This document shows positions 35,816 to 45,480 of a DNA stretch of 64,000 nucleotides, one piece after another. The position numbers and the translations under genes are program-made. The notes beneath the pieces were generated by a model. That model did no database searches and had not been told where the DNA came from. It saw only the letters and a list, made by a program, of their open reading frames with translations. Position 1 is the stretch's first letter. Each line of letters opens with the position of its first letter. The DNA comes from Roseofilum reptotaenium CS-1145 (lineage in GTDB: Bacteria > Cyanobacteriota > Cyanobacteriia > Cyanobacteriales > Desertifilaceae), in NCBI RefSeq assembly GCF_028330985.1, contig NZ_JAQMUE010000088.1, forward strand, positions 1-64,000, in the 5' to 3' direction.

Positions 35816-36976
35816 TTACTGAACTCTTCCCCTAATTTTCGTTTGAATACTTGTTGTGGGGAAAAAGAGTGCTGTCCGATTATTATCCGGATCGTATTTT
35901 TCAGGATTCGTTGGATTAATCCTCGCTAAAGCATTGCCTCGGATATAAACCTGAGCTATCCCTGCCTCCGAATCAACACAAGTAAAAAAGCTATCTGTCT
36001 TAAACGCATTAAAAGCAGCCGGAAAATCACTTGCTCCATAATTCGGACTTTGCCAAGGTTCATCCGCACCTGTAGGAGCTGGACTAGGGTCATCTTTATT
36101 TGGGAAAGCGTCCTGACAATTGACTGCATTCGGAAAAGATTGGACTGAAGTAAGATCGCCTAATGCAGTATGGTCAATTTTATCGACTAACACTTGTATA
36201 GGCGAATTATAAGCTGTAGATGTTTTCTGCCATTTATTCATCTTCTCTTGCACGCTATCCCCCGATATCGACAGGTCAAAATTGGCATACCCATCACTAG
36301 GATCGAGATCGTATTTAACCCCACTAATCGTATTATCTTGAGGATTGTTACCCGTATCCACAATCCCATCCTGAATTTCAACTCGCCTAATCTGCATTGC
36401 ATTTGACCAAGTGCCACTATTAGCATTGGTAAGATAATAAACCACTAAAGCATACACTTGATAATCTTGGTCATTACAGGGATTACCACTAACAGGCAAC
36501 TTTACCAAGCATCCAACTGTTGTATCGCCTGACCTAGGACTAACCCTCAAATCTTTATCTAAGAACTTTCGTTTCCAAAATGCCAATACAGGAATTCCTT
36601 CTCCACTTGCACTGTCCATAACTGGAATTTGGCTACAACTTGCTGGAGGTGTATAGGAACCTGGAGACACGGGACTATTACATTCTGTTGTACTATAGTT
36701 ACCAGAAATCGCCCTTAGTCCCTCTCCATCATAAATATACACCGCCGTCTCCAAATCTCGGCGGATATAATCGGCTGCTGCTTGAATATCCTGCTGAGTT
36801 GCCGACTGCGCTTGTTCATTACGATCTTTCCGCAGAATATCAATCATAAAGCCCAGCAAGCTACTAATTATAATCGAGGCAACTACTAAAGCCACCAACA
36901 ATTCAATCAATGTAAATCCCTGGTTTTTTCGTCTCTTCTGGCAGCTTTTCAACCAAGTATTCAGTAACATAAACAT
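35816..36976 (-). CDS. hpsC: Hormogonium polysaccharide secretion pseudopilin HpsC
   Basis: A 386-residue pseudopilin with prepilin site NQGFTLIELLVALVVASIII near residue 20, followed by QSATQQDIQAAADYIRRDLE, the segment shared by PilW/HpsC proteins. The large C-terminal domain has scattered Cys and ends in ALFFPTTSIQTKIRGRV. In Nostoc punctiforme the hps locus is needed for hormogonium polysaccharide secretion and gliding; hpsB-D encode pseudopilins. It lies between hpsB and the GspH pair. Confidence 0.88.
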   Translation of the reverse strand: MFMLLNTWLKSCQKRRKNQGFTLIELLVALVVASIIISSLLGFMIDILRKDRNEQAQSATQQDIQAAADYIRRDLETAVYIYDGEGLRAISGNYSTTECNSPVSPGSYTPPASCSQIPVMDSASGEGIPVLAFWKRKFLDKDLRVSPRSGDTTVGCLVKLPVSGNPCNDQDYQVYALVVYYLTNANSGTWSNAMQIRRVEIQDGIVDTGNNPQDNTISGVKYDLDPSDGYANFDLSISGDSVQEKMNKWQKTSTAYNSPIQVLVDKIDHTALGDLTSVQSFPNAVNCQDAFPNKDDPSPAPTGADEPWQSPNYGASDFPAAFNAFKTDSFFTCVDSEAGIAQVYIRGNALARINPTNPEKYDPDNNRTALFFPTTSIQTKIRGRVQ

Positions 36977-37051
36977 CAGTATTGCCCCTAAACCTACTCA
37001 ATAATTAACCCAATACTTATAAATAAGTATTAACCCCAATAATTCCACTAA

Positions 37052-37837
37052 TTAACCACCTCCTCCGTATCGAGTAGTAAAATTAACTGTATTATCACTG
37101 CTACCTTGAATTTCTGTCGTCATTTCCAATAGAGGAGCTTTCAGATTTAAACTTGCTCCAGAAGAGCGCTGTTGGGCACCATCGGCGTGCAGGGTTAACA
37201 GTGTGCCTGTATCCTTGAAGGCATCCGCGCGGTAAACCCGAATCCCCAACAAATAACCTCGATCGAGTTGCCCTTGGGCTGTAGCTTGAGTCTTATCCGT
37301 CACGCTACGATAAGCTTGGACAATAAAATCATTGGGACTACTTGCTTGACATCCTGCTTGGTCATCCCCATCAAAGCAATATAAACTGACATTCGTGGCT
37401 GAAGCTTCTTTTGCTTCTGTAAGTTTAATTTCCTTGCAATATCCATTCTGTGTTTCTGTATCGGTTGGCTGTAGGTCAAAAGGACAAGTGGCGGGGAAAG
37501 AAGATTGTGCAGGAGCAACTGTTTTTGCAAAATCTTCCCGTTTAGATATAAATTTCCGAGTTGCTGGATCGACTGCTTCTTTCAGTTCAACCACGGAATT
37601 AGGAGCGGGTAAACTGCCTGCTCGGACTCCATCGATATAGAATCGAGCAGCTTGCGTCGCCAGTTCCACGCGCCGAGCTTGAATGCGGGTAGCGGTTGCC
37701 AGGACAATTACTGGCGCTATCCCCACCAACATAATTGTCAGGATAACCACCGCTACGAGCGATTCAATCAATGTAAAGCCAGACTCACTTTGAGGTGGAA
37801 AGGAATGATTCTTCGGTTTTTGGAATATGGGTTTCAT
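37052..37837 (-). CDS. hpsB: Hormogonium polysaccharide secretion pseudopilin HpsB
   Basis: A 261-residue pseudopilin with SESGFTLIESLVAVVILTIM, a hydrophobic N-helix, then ATRIQARRVELATQAARFYI and DGVRAGSLP, which are characteristic of HpsB. The start at 37837 lies 32 bases after hpsA. Expected product: a minor pilin of the hormogonium polysaccharide apparatus. Confidence 0.9.
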   Translation of the reverse strand: MKPIFQKPKNHSFPPQSESGFTLIESLVAVVILTIMLVGIAPVIVLATATRIQARRVELATQAARFYIDGVRAGSLPAPNSVVELKEAVDPATRKFISKREDFAKTVAPAQSSFPATCPFDLQPTDTETQNGYCKEIKLTEAKEASATNVSLYCFDGDDQAGCQASSPNDFIVQAYRSVTDKTQATAQGQLDRGYLLGIRVYRADAFKDTGTLLTLHADGAQQRSSGASLNLKAPLLEMTTEIQGSSDNTVNFTTRYGGGG

Positions 37838-37869
37838 CGGTTTGCCTTATAAGGATTAGGGTGAGTGAA

Positions 37870-40800
37870 CTATTGGCATGTGTTAGGGCGTTGATCTTTA
37901 GAGATAGCGTATTGATAGGAAACACTAGCGTTGTTAGCAATCTTCACATCTTTATCATACGGATCTCCAGCATCGTCATAGCCACCTTGTTGTGCAACAG
38001 TGTTATTTGAATTTGCGGGATCGAGGCGCTTGTCCGGTTGACCGGCACAGAGCAAGGTTTCCACCCATTGATCATCTCGCCTCACTTCTCGATAGAATTC
38101 ATTGGGAGGAGTATCATCTTTGATGGCAAATCGTTGGGCAAACAAGTCAGGCGCTTGGGTTAACAGCCCCACATCAAACCCCCAAGGGCGACCGGGTGCA
38201 TTATAGAAGGGCAGAATCCCATTTGCGTTATCAGTACCATAGAACTGATCTTCACCAAATAGACCAATTTGTTCGCCATATATTCCCTTGGTCACAGTTG
38301 ACTTAGAATTCAGAACTGAATCTGTCGGGCCTGTGGCATAGACACTCCGTCCTTTTTGAATAAACGAACCGGTAATGTTTGCATTAACACCCGTCCAGTC
38401 TTCTAAAAATCGAGGGAAGTTACCTAAGCTTCGGTTTAATTCATCCGGTCGTCCAGCTGTATCTCCTGACACAAAGACCAGATTAAAGGTTGTTCCGCCC
38501 GTCTTGGCATGTTGTACCCAATCTGTATCACGACTGTCCTTATTGGAGTTTCTATCAATCGTAAAAGTCCCATTGGGGACGGCAATACTGCCATTAACCT
38601 CCATCGGTCTCCCAGCATCACCAGTGGTTGCTCCAGGAGACGAATCTGTTGCATGGATTTGCAGGATAGGGATTAATAGGGGTTGCACTGTCGGGTTAGC
38701 AGACAGGTCATCATTCAGATAAGATAAAAACCGCTTGCTATGATATCTCCATCCACTAGTGTCTGTAGGATTAGTTGGAGTTGCTGTTGTCCTAAACCAC
38801 AGGGTATTATCTTGATTGGTAATATCCTGATCGACTTGACCAGCAGTACTGGTTAAGTCTAAGAGTAAATTGTCAGGAGTGAGCTTTTTGCTCGCTTCCA
38901 AAACAGATACGGTTCTATTGAGTTTTGTATCTGGGAATAATCGAACATTGCTACCAAAGTCAATGCTACTTAGAGGCTGATTATCCACATAGGGCAAGTA
39001 GGTAACTTTGTCCGTCTTAATTCCTAAAGCAATAGGAGTGTTATTGGTTGCTTCTAAGACTAACTTGTGGTTTTGATCTCGTAAAAATGCAACACGGCGA
39101 GGGAAAGCAGCAAATTTATTATCTAGATTGTCTTGAGCTGTGGTGAGCAAAGGACGTGGCATTCCCTGTAAAACCCAGTCAGAGCTACTGAGTCTTACCT
39201 CTTTTTCGGGAATACCCGTGTCTGTGGTATCCCCATCGCCATTGAGATCGAGAGTTAGACCTGATTCTCCAAGGCTAATTTCAATCGCTGTTTCTGCAAT
39301 ACTATCGCTAGTATCCCCATCTCCATTTAAGTCAAGAACAATATCAGATTCACTTACAGAGTCAGTGGTATCTCCATCTCCATTGAGGTCAATACCGAAA
39401 TACTCAAAAGAGTCAGTCGTATCTCCATCTCCATTTAAGTCTATAGCAAGACTCGATTCATCAACAGAGTCAGCAGTATCGCCATCTCCATTGAAATCTA
39501 TATCAACGCTATTCTCACTAAAAGAGTCAGTCGTATCTCCATCCCCATTTAAGTCAATTGTAATCGTCCGTTTAAACGTATCGGCAGTATCGCCATCTCC
39601 ATTGAAATCGATGGAAATATTAGACTCGTCAAACGCATCATTGGTATTGCCATTGCCATTCAAATCAATACCAATGATATGCCAATCTTTGGGTTCGCAC
39701 TCGGAGATGGGGAGTTTTTCGCAGATTTCCATCACGTATTCTGGAAAGTTCACCCGACGCTGAACTGGGGTAACAAAGTTAGTGAAGTAGGAACTGGGTG
39801 TATCTCCAGTTCCTTTGGCTTTATAGTCAGCATCGGTAAAGTTACGACTGGCTGCAAAGTCATTGGTGTAGAAGCCATTTTGCCGACGTTTGGCGGTGGA
39901 GCGAGCGTCTCCTTGGTTATTGTTAAGGTCATAGTTGCCATCACTGCGATATCCGAATTGAAAGTCATCAGATAATAGGGTTAAAGCATCAGCGAAAACG
40001 GTGGCACTGCGCCAAGTATCTCCATCTCCATTACAACCAGGTTGTCCTTTACGACAAGCAAATTTAGAGTCAAGGGTTGAGCGAGTGTAGAAGTTAGCAT
40101 AAGTCGTTTTATTCAACTTCTGAGTGAATTCTTCAACTTCGTCAGTACCTGAAAGATGTCTGTTAAAGTCTCCTTGTATGTAAACCGGTAGATCGGTTGC
40201 TAGGATGAACCCTTTTTCTTCTGGACGGTAATCATTGGTCGTTCCTCGGTTCAGTTTCTCTCCATTGATCAGGAGAATGGCATTTGGGCGACGAGTGGGA
40301 TCGAGTTTGAAGTCAGTACTACTTTGGGGTAGATCGGGTGCTGCATCACCTGTACGCTTGAAGGTAGTTCTTCCATCCTCAACCCAAACGCTTTGATCGG
40401 GGAGTGCATCTTCGCGAGTTGCATAGATAATTCCACTGTTGGGTATGAGATATTCTTGAGGATCTGTTGAAGTGCCAATCGTTTTCTGTTTGAGCTTCTC
40501 GAGATCGATTTGGGTGGCGCGAATTTCTAGCGGATACCGTTCTTCGATGGGGAGATCGTAGCGACTACTTAAGCTTTCAGTAATCCACCCAGTTCCATCT
40601 GAACTAATTGAAGGATCAGAAGCTGCATAAACTGATCCATTAGTAGTGGTAGATACTGTAATGTTATCACCACTGATGGCAGTAATTTGTCCGCGAACAA
40701 TCTTGGGAATATTCTTATCTACTGGAGAAGTTGGAGGCGGTGGAGAAGTGCGTTGGTATTCTTCAATGGTCACCAGATCGCCCACTTCAAATGCTGGAGT

Positions 40801-43659
40801 GGGCATTCCATTAGCTAATGTATAGGTTCCACTTGCTCCACCAGTTACTTGTAAGCTATGGACATCATTGGCTTTAATCTGCCGTGCATCAAGAAAGGTA
40901 ATTTCTTTAATGGCATTGTCATCAATTGCAGTACTGGCTGTTGCACTACCATTGAGAATATCTAAGGCACAAATTGCGGCTTCAACTGCGCTTTGTTCTG
41001 CAATAGTGCGATCAGCAACAGAGCCTCTGTTTAATGCAGAAGCCAGTAGCGGATTAACCCGTCGGTCTCCTACCAGATCTGCTGTAGAGTCATCATAGAT
41101 GACTTCAGGATAGCGAAGGGCCGCCTGATACTTCAACATATTAGTATAGGTTCCTTCTGAAGTATTTCTCCAAGAGTAAACTTTACCATTGTTAGAGTTA
41201 CTGGTATCGCTATTGGTATCTGTGGGATCGTAATAGTTAGCGATACACGCAATGGGTCTCTGGTGAGTTTGATCGCCATCTTTATAACCATTCTCGGCAA
41301 AGGGTTTTGACGGTTCAGTATGGTGGTAAACAACAGTTGCTCGCATCCTCAGATAAGGACGAGTTCTGTTAGCGGCTGAGTCTACTGACACCGGTTCAGT
41401 GGTTGGATTATTATCTTGATCGAACACCACTTCAGGATGCTTCTGAGCCACGGGATAATAATCGGGCCAGATGATAATATTTTTCTCATTTTTATCATCA
41501 CCGGTTGGGTCTAGAGTGGGTGAAGTTTTTGTGGCATTGGCTCCAGGTAAATAAATCCCTGCACCCGTGACAATTCTCAAGCCTCCGACATTATCAAACT
41601 TATCTTGAGGAGCTGTTGCTGCATCAATTTCCCATTGTCCATCTCGCGATAGGTCACCTAAGTCGGGTAAACTGACAACTTGAGACTGTCGGGTGCGATC
41701 GACTGTTGAGTCTGTGGCTGAACCGGACTGTCGCCACTTGACTCCGGTAACCTGTTGCTCAGTTTGTATCCCTGAGAGCAATCTTGATTCAGCTTCTATA
41801 CTGCTATCGTCAATGTAGATAGTTTCTGGTAGGTTATTACCGACTAAAACTCTATCTCCAATCCGCTCTTCTTTACCATCAAGTTCTTCTGGATTTGTCG
41901 CTGCAATTCGGGTAAGTTCTAACTCTAGCTTGTCGGTGCTACTGGTTTTCGATTGCATGTAGGTTGTAGCATTATTGTTTGGATCGACGGGAAACATCCA
42001 TTGATGAGGTGGCCGCAGGGGATCGAGTCCAGTCTTATCGGCTGTCTCGGAACCATGAGAGAGCTTGAAGAAGTCTTTTGCTTTAGCTTCTGAGTCAACT
42101 GATGCTAAAAAACCATCGGATGCTATCCCGGTTCCACTTGTTATTGTGGGAATAAATAGGGCATTATTGCCAGGATCAACTTCGATGTAGGGGACTTGGC
42201 GAGTGAGTTTTTTGAAGTATTGGGTATAGTAATTTTTAGCTTCTTGATCGGATACATCGGCTGGAGGTCTCCCAGCTAGAAGTTCATTGGGATAAGCACT
42301 TGTCCCTAACAAAAATGCAGCATTGACTAAATAGGAAATTCGTTGATTGTAAGCATTGTTATTGTATAGAGATTTTTTTGCATCTGCGGTTGTAGTGGTA
42401 ACGCTACCTACTTTCCCAAAGTTAGTGTTGACTGTAGGATCGTTTCCTTCTCCCTGAAATAGATGAAGTTCATCTACATGGACGGTGCCATTGGCAAAGG
42501 CAAAATTGTCATAACGGTTATTGCCTACATTTCCCCCTACAATGATTTTGCTGCTTTCTGGATCGTAAAAACAGGAGGATTTACTACTAACTAGGAAAAA
42601 CTTGGTTTTGAAGCTCCTGACGTTTTTCCCTTTGCCGACCATAAGGTTAGCGTTGGTTATAATGCGGCCATTGAAGAACTGATTGCTACCGGCAAAGGTG
42701 AGGAGGTCATCTTGGTAAACTACGGCATTATTGGCTAGGGGAATTCGACTCCAGTCTTGTTGATATTCCAGGGCCGAAAATCCTTGGGTTCCTCCTGGAT
42801 ATAACTCATATTGATTGGCATCTAGACCAGTGGGCAGAGCGCCACTAGCATTTGGCCCAATGGGTACGGTGGCTGCATAAACAAAGAAGGCTTTTTTCAG
42901 TTTTTGCTCATTCGGCAACTGAAACCAGTCGGAGTCACCAACTAAACTGGCTCCTCCTCCCGTGTTATTGGCACAGGCGGAGCCACTAGCCCCTTCCATG
43001 GGCAGGTTTCGGGCTTCTAGGGGGTTTCTTGCACGGGTGAATTCGCCACCTGAAGTGGTGGGGTTGCGGAAGAGAATGGTATAGAGGGTATAACTATCAA
43101 ATTTCCCGTTATTGTCGGTATCAACTGGGAATTTCCAGGCGGTGTTTACGGTTTCATCATTCTTGGTATTTTTAGCTGCACCACTATCTTCTTCTCCTGT
43201 GTTGTTATCCCCATCAATATCAAAGACTAACTTTAGAGGGACTTCATCCCCAAAGGTATAGTTTTCAATTCCACTGCCTAGATCTCCAAATGCACCCATA
43301 AATGCGGTGTCGGATGGAGTTCCTCTAGGAATATTCGGGTCTTCAAAAATAGCGGCGATCTTGGCTTTTGCTCTATCCAATGCTGGGGCTGTGGCGTTGA
43401 GGGTTGCTTCATTGACCCGGAAGTTGTGAGCGTTTTTGGCGCGGTCTGTGGAGCGAAGCAACATGGCTAGGCTGAGGAGCGAGACGACGAGGATCACCAT
43501 GGTGACGGTGGGGAGGACAAACCCGGCTTGTCGCTGACGACTGATCTGGAAGAGTGAGCGCAATCCTCGTTGGATAAAATGGGAGAGCGATCGCGTTAAG
43601 GTTTTCCCTAGGTTAAGGAAACTGTTCCGGAGGTGTCTGAGTAGGCGTTGGATAGACAT
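37870..43659 (-). CDS. hpsA: Hormogonium polysaccharide biosynthesis protein HpsA
   Basis: A giant protein of 1929 residues from the ATG at 43659 (MSIQRLLRHLRNSFLNLGK), preferred over 43719 because HpsA proteins begin in this way. A basic cytoplasmic segment precedes one membrane helix, RQAGFVLPTVTMVILVVSLL, in PilX-like style. A very large, Asn/Asp/Thr-rich extracytoplasmic domain follows. Around residues 1330-1480 eight copies of DxNGDGDTxD occur. HpsA is required for hormogonium motility-associated polysaccharide in Nostoc; its mechanism is unknown. The operon with pseudopilins suggests a surface-exposed or pilus-associated factor. Confidence 0.9.
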   Translation of the reverse strand: MSIQRLLRHLRNSFLNLGKTLTRSLSHFIQRGLRSLFQISRQRQAGFVLPTVTMVILVVSLLSLAMLLRSTDRAKNAHNFRVNEATLNATAPALDRAKAKIAAIFEDPNIPRGTPSDTAFMGAFGDLGSGIENYTFGDEVPLKLVFDIDGDNNTGEEDSGAAKNTKNDETVNTAWKFPVDTDNNGKFDSYTLYTILFRNPTTSGGEFTRARNPLEARNLPMEGASGSACANNTGGGASLVGDSDWFQLPNEQKLKKAFFVYAATVPIGPNASGALPTGLDANQYELYPGGTQGFSALEYQQDWSRIPLANNAVVYQDDLLTFAGSNQFFNGRIITNANLMVGKGKNVRSFKTKFFLVSSKSSCFYDPESSKIIVGGNVGNNRYDNFAFANGTVHVDELHLFQGEGNDPTVNTNFGKVGSVTTTTADAKKSLYNNNAYNQRISYLVNAAFLLGTSAYPNELLAGRPPADVSDQEAKNYYTQYFKKLTRQVPYIEVDPGNNALFIPTITSGTGIASDGFLASVDSEAKAKDFFKLSHGSETADKTGLDPLRPPHQWMFPVDPNNNATTYMQSKTSSTDKLELELTRIAATNPEELDGKEERIGDRVLVGNNLPETIYIDDSSIEAESRLLSGIQTEQQVTGVKWRQSGSATDSTVDRTRQSQVVSLPDLGDLSRDGQWEIDAATAPQDKFDNVGGLRIVTGAGIYLPGANATKTSPTLDPTGDDKNEKNIIIWPDYYPVAQKHPEVVFDQDNNPTTEPVSVDSAANRTRPYLRMRATVVYHHTEPSKPFAENGYKDGDQTHQRPIACIANYYDPTDTNSDTSNSNNGKVYSWRNTSEGTYTNMLKYQAALRYPEVIYDDSTADLVGDRRVNPLLASALNRGSVADRTIAEQSAVEAAICALDILNGSATASTAIDDNAIKEITFLDARQIKANDVHSLQVTGGASGTYTLANGMPTPAFEVGDLVTIEEYQRTSPPPPTSPVDKNIPKIVRGQITAISGDNITVSTTTNGSVYAASDPSISSDGTGWITESLSSRYDLPIEERYPLEIRATQIDLEKLKQKTIGTSTDPQEYLIPNSGIIYATREDALPDQSVWVEDGRTTFKRTGDAAPDLPQSSTDFKLDPTRRPNAILLINGEKLNRGTTNDYRPEEKGFILATDLPVYIQGDFNRHLSGTDEVEEFTQKLNKTTYANFYTRSTLDSKFACRKGQPGCNGDGDTWRSATVFADALTLLSDDFQFGYRSDGNYDLNNNQGDARSTAKRRQNGFYTNDFAASRNFTDADYKAKGTGDTPSSYFTNFVTPVQRRVNFPEYVMEICEKLPISECEPKDWHIIGIDLNGNGNTNDAFDESNISIDFNGDGDTADTFKRTITIDLNGDGDTTDSFSENSVDIDFNGDGDTADSVDESSLAIDLNGDGDTTDSFEYFGIDLNGDGDTTDSVSESDIVLDLNGDGDTSDSIAETAIEISLGESGLTLDLNGDGDTTDTGIPEKEVRLSSSDWVLQGMPRPLLTTAQDNLDNKFAAFPRRVAFLRDQNHKLVLEATNNTPIALGIKTDKVTYLPYVDNQPLSSIDFGSNVRLFPDTKLNRTVSVLEASKKLTPDNLLLDLTSTAGQVDQDITNQDNTLWFRTTATPTNPTDTSGWRYHSKRFLSYLNDDLSANPTVQPLLIPILQIHATDSSPGATTGDAGRPMEVNGSIAVPNGTFTIDRNSNKDSRDTDWVQHAKTGGTTFNLVFVSGDTAGRPDELNRSLGNFPRFLEDWTGVNANITGSFIQKGRSVYATGPTDSVLNSKSTVTKGIYGEQIGLFGEDQFYGTDNANGILPFYNAPGRPWGFDVGLLTQAPDLFAQRFAIKDDTPPNEFYREVRRDDQWVETLLCAGQPDKRLDPANSNNTVAQQGGYDDAGDPYDKDVKIANNASVSYQYAISKDQRPNTCQ
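39222..39672 (-). repeat. Eight DxNGDGDTxD calcium-loop-like repeats inside hpsA
   Basis: Eight near-identical repeat cores (IDLNGDGDTTDSF, IDFNGDGDTADSV, LDLNGDGDTSDSI and variants) at spacings of roughly 15-27 residues. The DxDxDG-like spacing resembles EF-hand/dockerin or thrombospondin-type Ca2+ loops. The DNA is correspondingly repetitive and creates a false open frame on the plus strand. Confidence 0.88.
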
Positions 43660-44084
43660 AGAAGCTGTCCTAGACGTGGAAGAGGATAGATGCAAGAGGG
43701 ACAATAAACCTAGATACACCCCATTAAAGGGTCATCCCTAAACGTTATGGAATCTGACTGAAGGATCGCAATGATGACCAGAGGTGAAGCAATGTCCAAA
43801 CCTGTTGAAATTACTTTGTTTCACTGGCTATGAGCGATCGCAACAAGTGACCTAGATTCCATATGAGTCTGGCCCTGTTTTAGATAGTATTCCCTTCTGT
43901 CTTAACAAAATTTCTTCTTTATCATCAACCGTGATTTTACATGACCTTTGCAGGGGCTTTATAAATACGATCCGTGTAAAGACGGTTGAGGTAGGCTGGG
44001 GATGCTCTTCGACTTGGCTGAGGAGATATTTGCTTAGGTGTAGGGGAGGGGGTTGGCAGGCCAAACCCCTATGGGTTACGGAGA
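43660..44084. other. Intergenic region upstream of hpsA
   Basis: About 425 bases between hpsA and rpmB. It should contain the hps operon promoter. A 70-codon minus-strand frame (43852-44064) has no protein-like features. No RNA gene or strong hairpin was recognised. Confidence 0.5.
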
Positions 44085-44321
44085 TTAATAGTGGTTGAGG
44101 TTGATTCCAGCTTCTTTGGCCATGGCTTGAATGCCTTTGGTTTCTAAGGTTTTGATGGCTTTGGTGGACAGTTTAAGTTTAACCCAACGGTTGCCTTCAG
44201 ACCACCAGACGCGCTTAGTTTGAAGGTTAACTTCTTGGCGTTTTTTGGTTCGTCTGTGGGAGTGGGAGATGGCAAAGCCGTTGTTGGCTTTTTTGCGGGT
44301 GAGTTGACAGGTGCGGGACAT
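44085..44321 (-). CDS. rpmB: 50S ribosomal protein L28
   Basis: 78 residues from the ATG at 44321: [20 protein letters not shown], then [18 protein letters not shown] and [15 protein letters not shown]. Normal length. The upstream in-frame ATG at 44348 would add an atypical nine-residue leader. This version has a single Cys and no zinc-binding CxxC pairs. Confidence 0.97.
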   Translation of the reverse strand: MSRTCQLTRKKANNGFAISHSHRRTKKRQEVNLQTKRVWWSEGNRWVKLKLSTKAIKTLETKGIQAMAKEAGINLNHY

Positions 44322-44370
44322 GGGTGACCTCTTGTTTTTTTGCTGCAATCTCCTATTGTAGCGCTACGCG

Positions 44371-44404
44371 CTGGTAATAGGGAATAGGGAATAGGTAATG
44401 GGCA
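44371..44404. repeat. GGGAATA heptad repeats
   Basis: GGTAATAGGGAATAGGGAAT continuing as AGGTAATGGGCAAT between rpmB and the TPR gene. Same family as the other heptad repeats. Confidence 0.8.
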
Positions 44405-44410
44405 ATCTCC

Positions 44411-45211
44411 CTATCCTTCGTTCATGAGGCGATCAATTTCATCTTTGTATTCGGAGGGGGCAAGGGTGGTGGCGCTGGTGAAGAGCGGTTTGGCTTCGTC
44501 TGGTTTCCCTTGGCGTTGGAGAACGATCGCCTTTCCCAGCAGAGGACGAAAGTCCGTTTCATTGTCTTCTATGGCTCGATCGTAGACGGCGATCGCCTCT
44601 TCATACCGTTCTAAGTCAGCATACACGCGCCCTAATAAGAGTTTCACGGAGGCAGTATCGATGGTTCCAGGCTTAATTTCATTGGTTTGGGGGGCTTTTG
44701 TGAGCGTCTCTTCTAATACCCCGATCGCCGCTTGGGGATTGTTTTGTTGGAGTTGAAGGTCAACTAACCCTTGTAAGACCGTCATTTCTCCAGGGTTTTG
44801 GGTTAACACTTGGCGATAGATATCAGCAGCGCTATCGGGATCTCCAGTATAACTCGTCGTTTCAGCCAACAGGACTTGATACTGGACATCTTGGGGATTG
44901 AGTTCGACTAACCGTTCTAAAGGGGCGATCGCGCCTGCAATATCCCGTAATTCTAACCGCACATCCAACAATCCCCTCAACACACTTTGGTTTTCCGGTT
45001 CTCGCTCCAAAACCAACTCATATCCCCGTTCCTGAGCTTCTAATTTCGCTTGTCGAGACTCCACTACTGGAGTGGGAGAAGCATTGGACGTTGCGGCAGT
45101 GGAAGCACGAAAGGCTTCGGTGAGGGGAGGGATGGTGGAAACCCCCAACAGGGCAACCACGGCGAAAATCAAAATGGCATTGAGAACCCAACTCTTACGC
45201 TTAATCGTCAC
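44411..45211 (-). CDS. Membrane-anchored TPR protein
   Basis: A 266-residue protein with an N-terminal membrane anchor (LNAILIFAVVALLGVSTIPP), a Ser/Thr/Pro-rich linker, and then about five TPRs (YELVLEREPENQSVLRGLLD; IYRQVLTQNPGEMTVLQGLV; AVYDRAIEDNETDFRPLLGK). The overall plan recalls cyanobacterial Ycf37/Ycf3-like assembly TPR proteins, but the match is not specific. It is followed by rpmB on the same strand, about 90 bases on. Confidence 0.85.
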   Translation of the reverse strand: MTIKRKSWVLNAILIFAVVALLGVSTIPPLTEAFRASTAATSNASPTPVVESRQAKLEAQERGYELVLEREPENQSVLRGLLDVRLELRDIAGAIAPLERLVELNPQDVQYQVLLAETTSYTGDPDSAADIYRQVLTQNPGEMTVLQGLVDLQLQQNNPQAAIGVLEETLTKAPQTNEIKPGTIDTASVKLLLGRVYADLERYEEAIAVYDRAIEDNETDFRPLLGKAIVLQRQGKPDEAKPLFTSATTLAPSEYKDEIDRLMNEG

Positions 45212-45243
45212 ACCAAATCCCTTGAACTCTTCTATTCATTGTA

Positions 45244-45290
45244 AGGGAACAGGGAACAGGCAATAGGGAACAGGCAATAGGCAATAGGTG
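45244..45290. repeat. GGGAACA/GGCAATA heptad repeats
   Basis: Alternating GGGAACA and GGCAATA heptads just upstream of the TPR gene start, about 30 bases from its ATG, so they overlap its likely promoter region. Confidence 0.85.
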
Positions 45291-45480
45291 ATCTCCATCT
45301 CCCCATTTCCCCATTCCCCCTCAAAATAGTACGGATTTAGTGTGTAGCCGCTTGCATAGAAGAATGGGAAATCAAACCCTTGTTATAATGGGCTTTTCCG
45401 TAAGAATAACCCTAGGCTTTATGCTGGGGTTCTTCGTTTAAGCGCCTATCTCCCTATCTAGCCCTCGCCATTCATCAAGC

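Noticed and set aside
39140-39763. A 207-codon plus-strand frame opposite the calcium-loop repeats of hpsA
   Set aside because: It is Ser/Pro-rich and periodic only because it is the antisense of the DxNGDGDT repeats. The minus-strand gene is clearly real.
43852-44064. A 70-codon minus-strand frame upstream of hpsA
   Set aside because: Atypical composition, no RBS, no recognisable motif; treated as intergenic.
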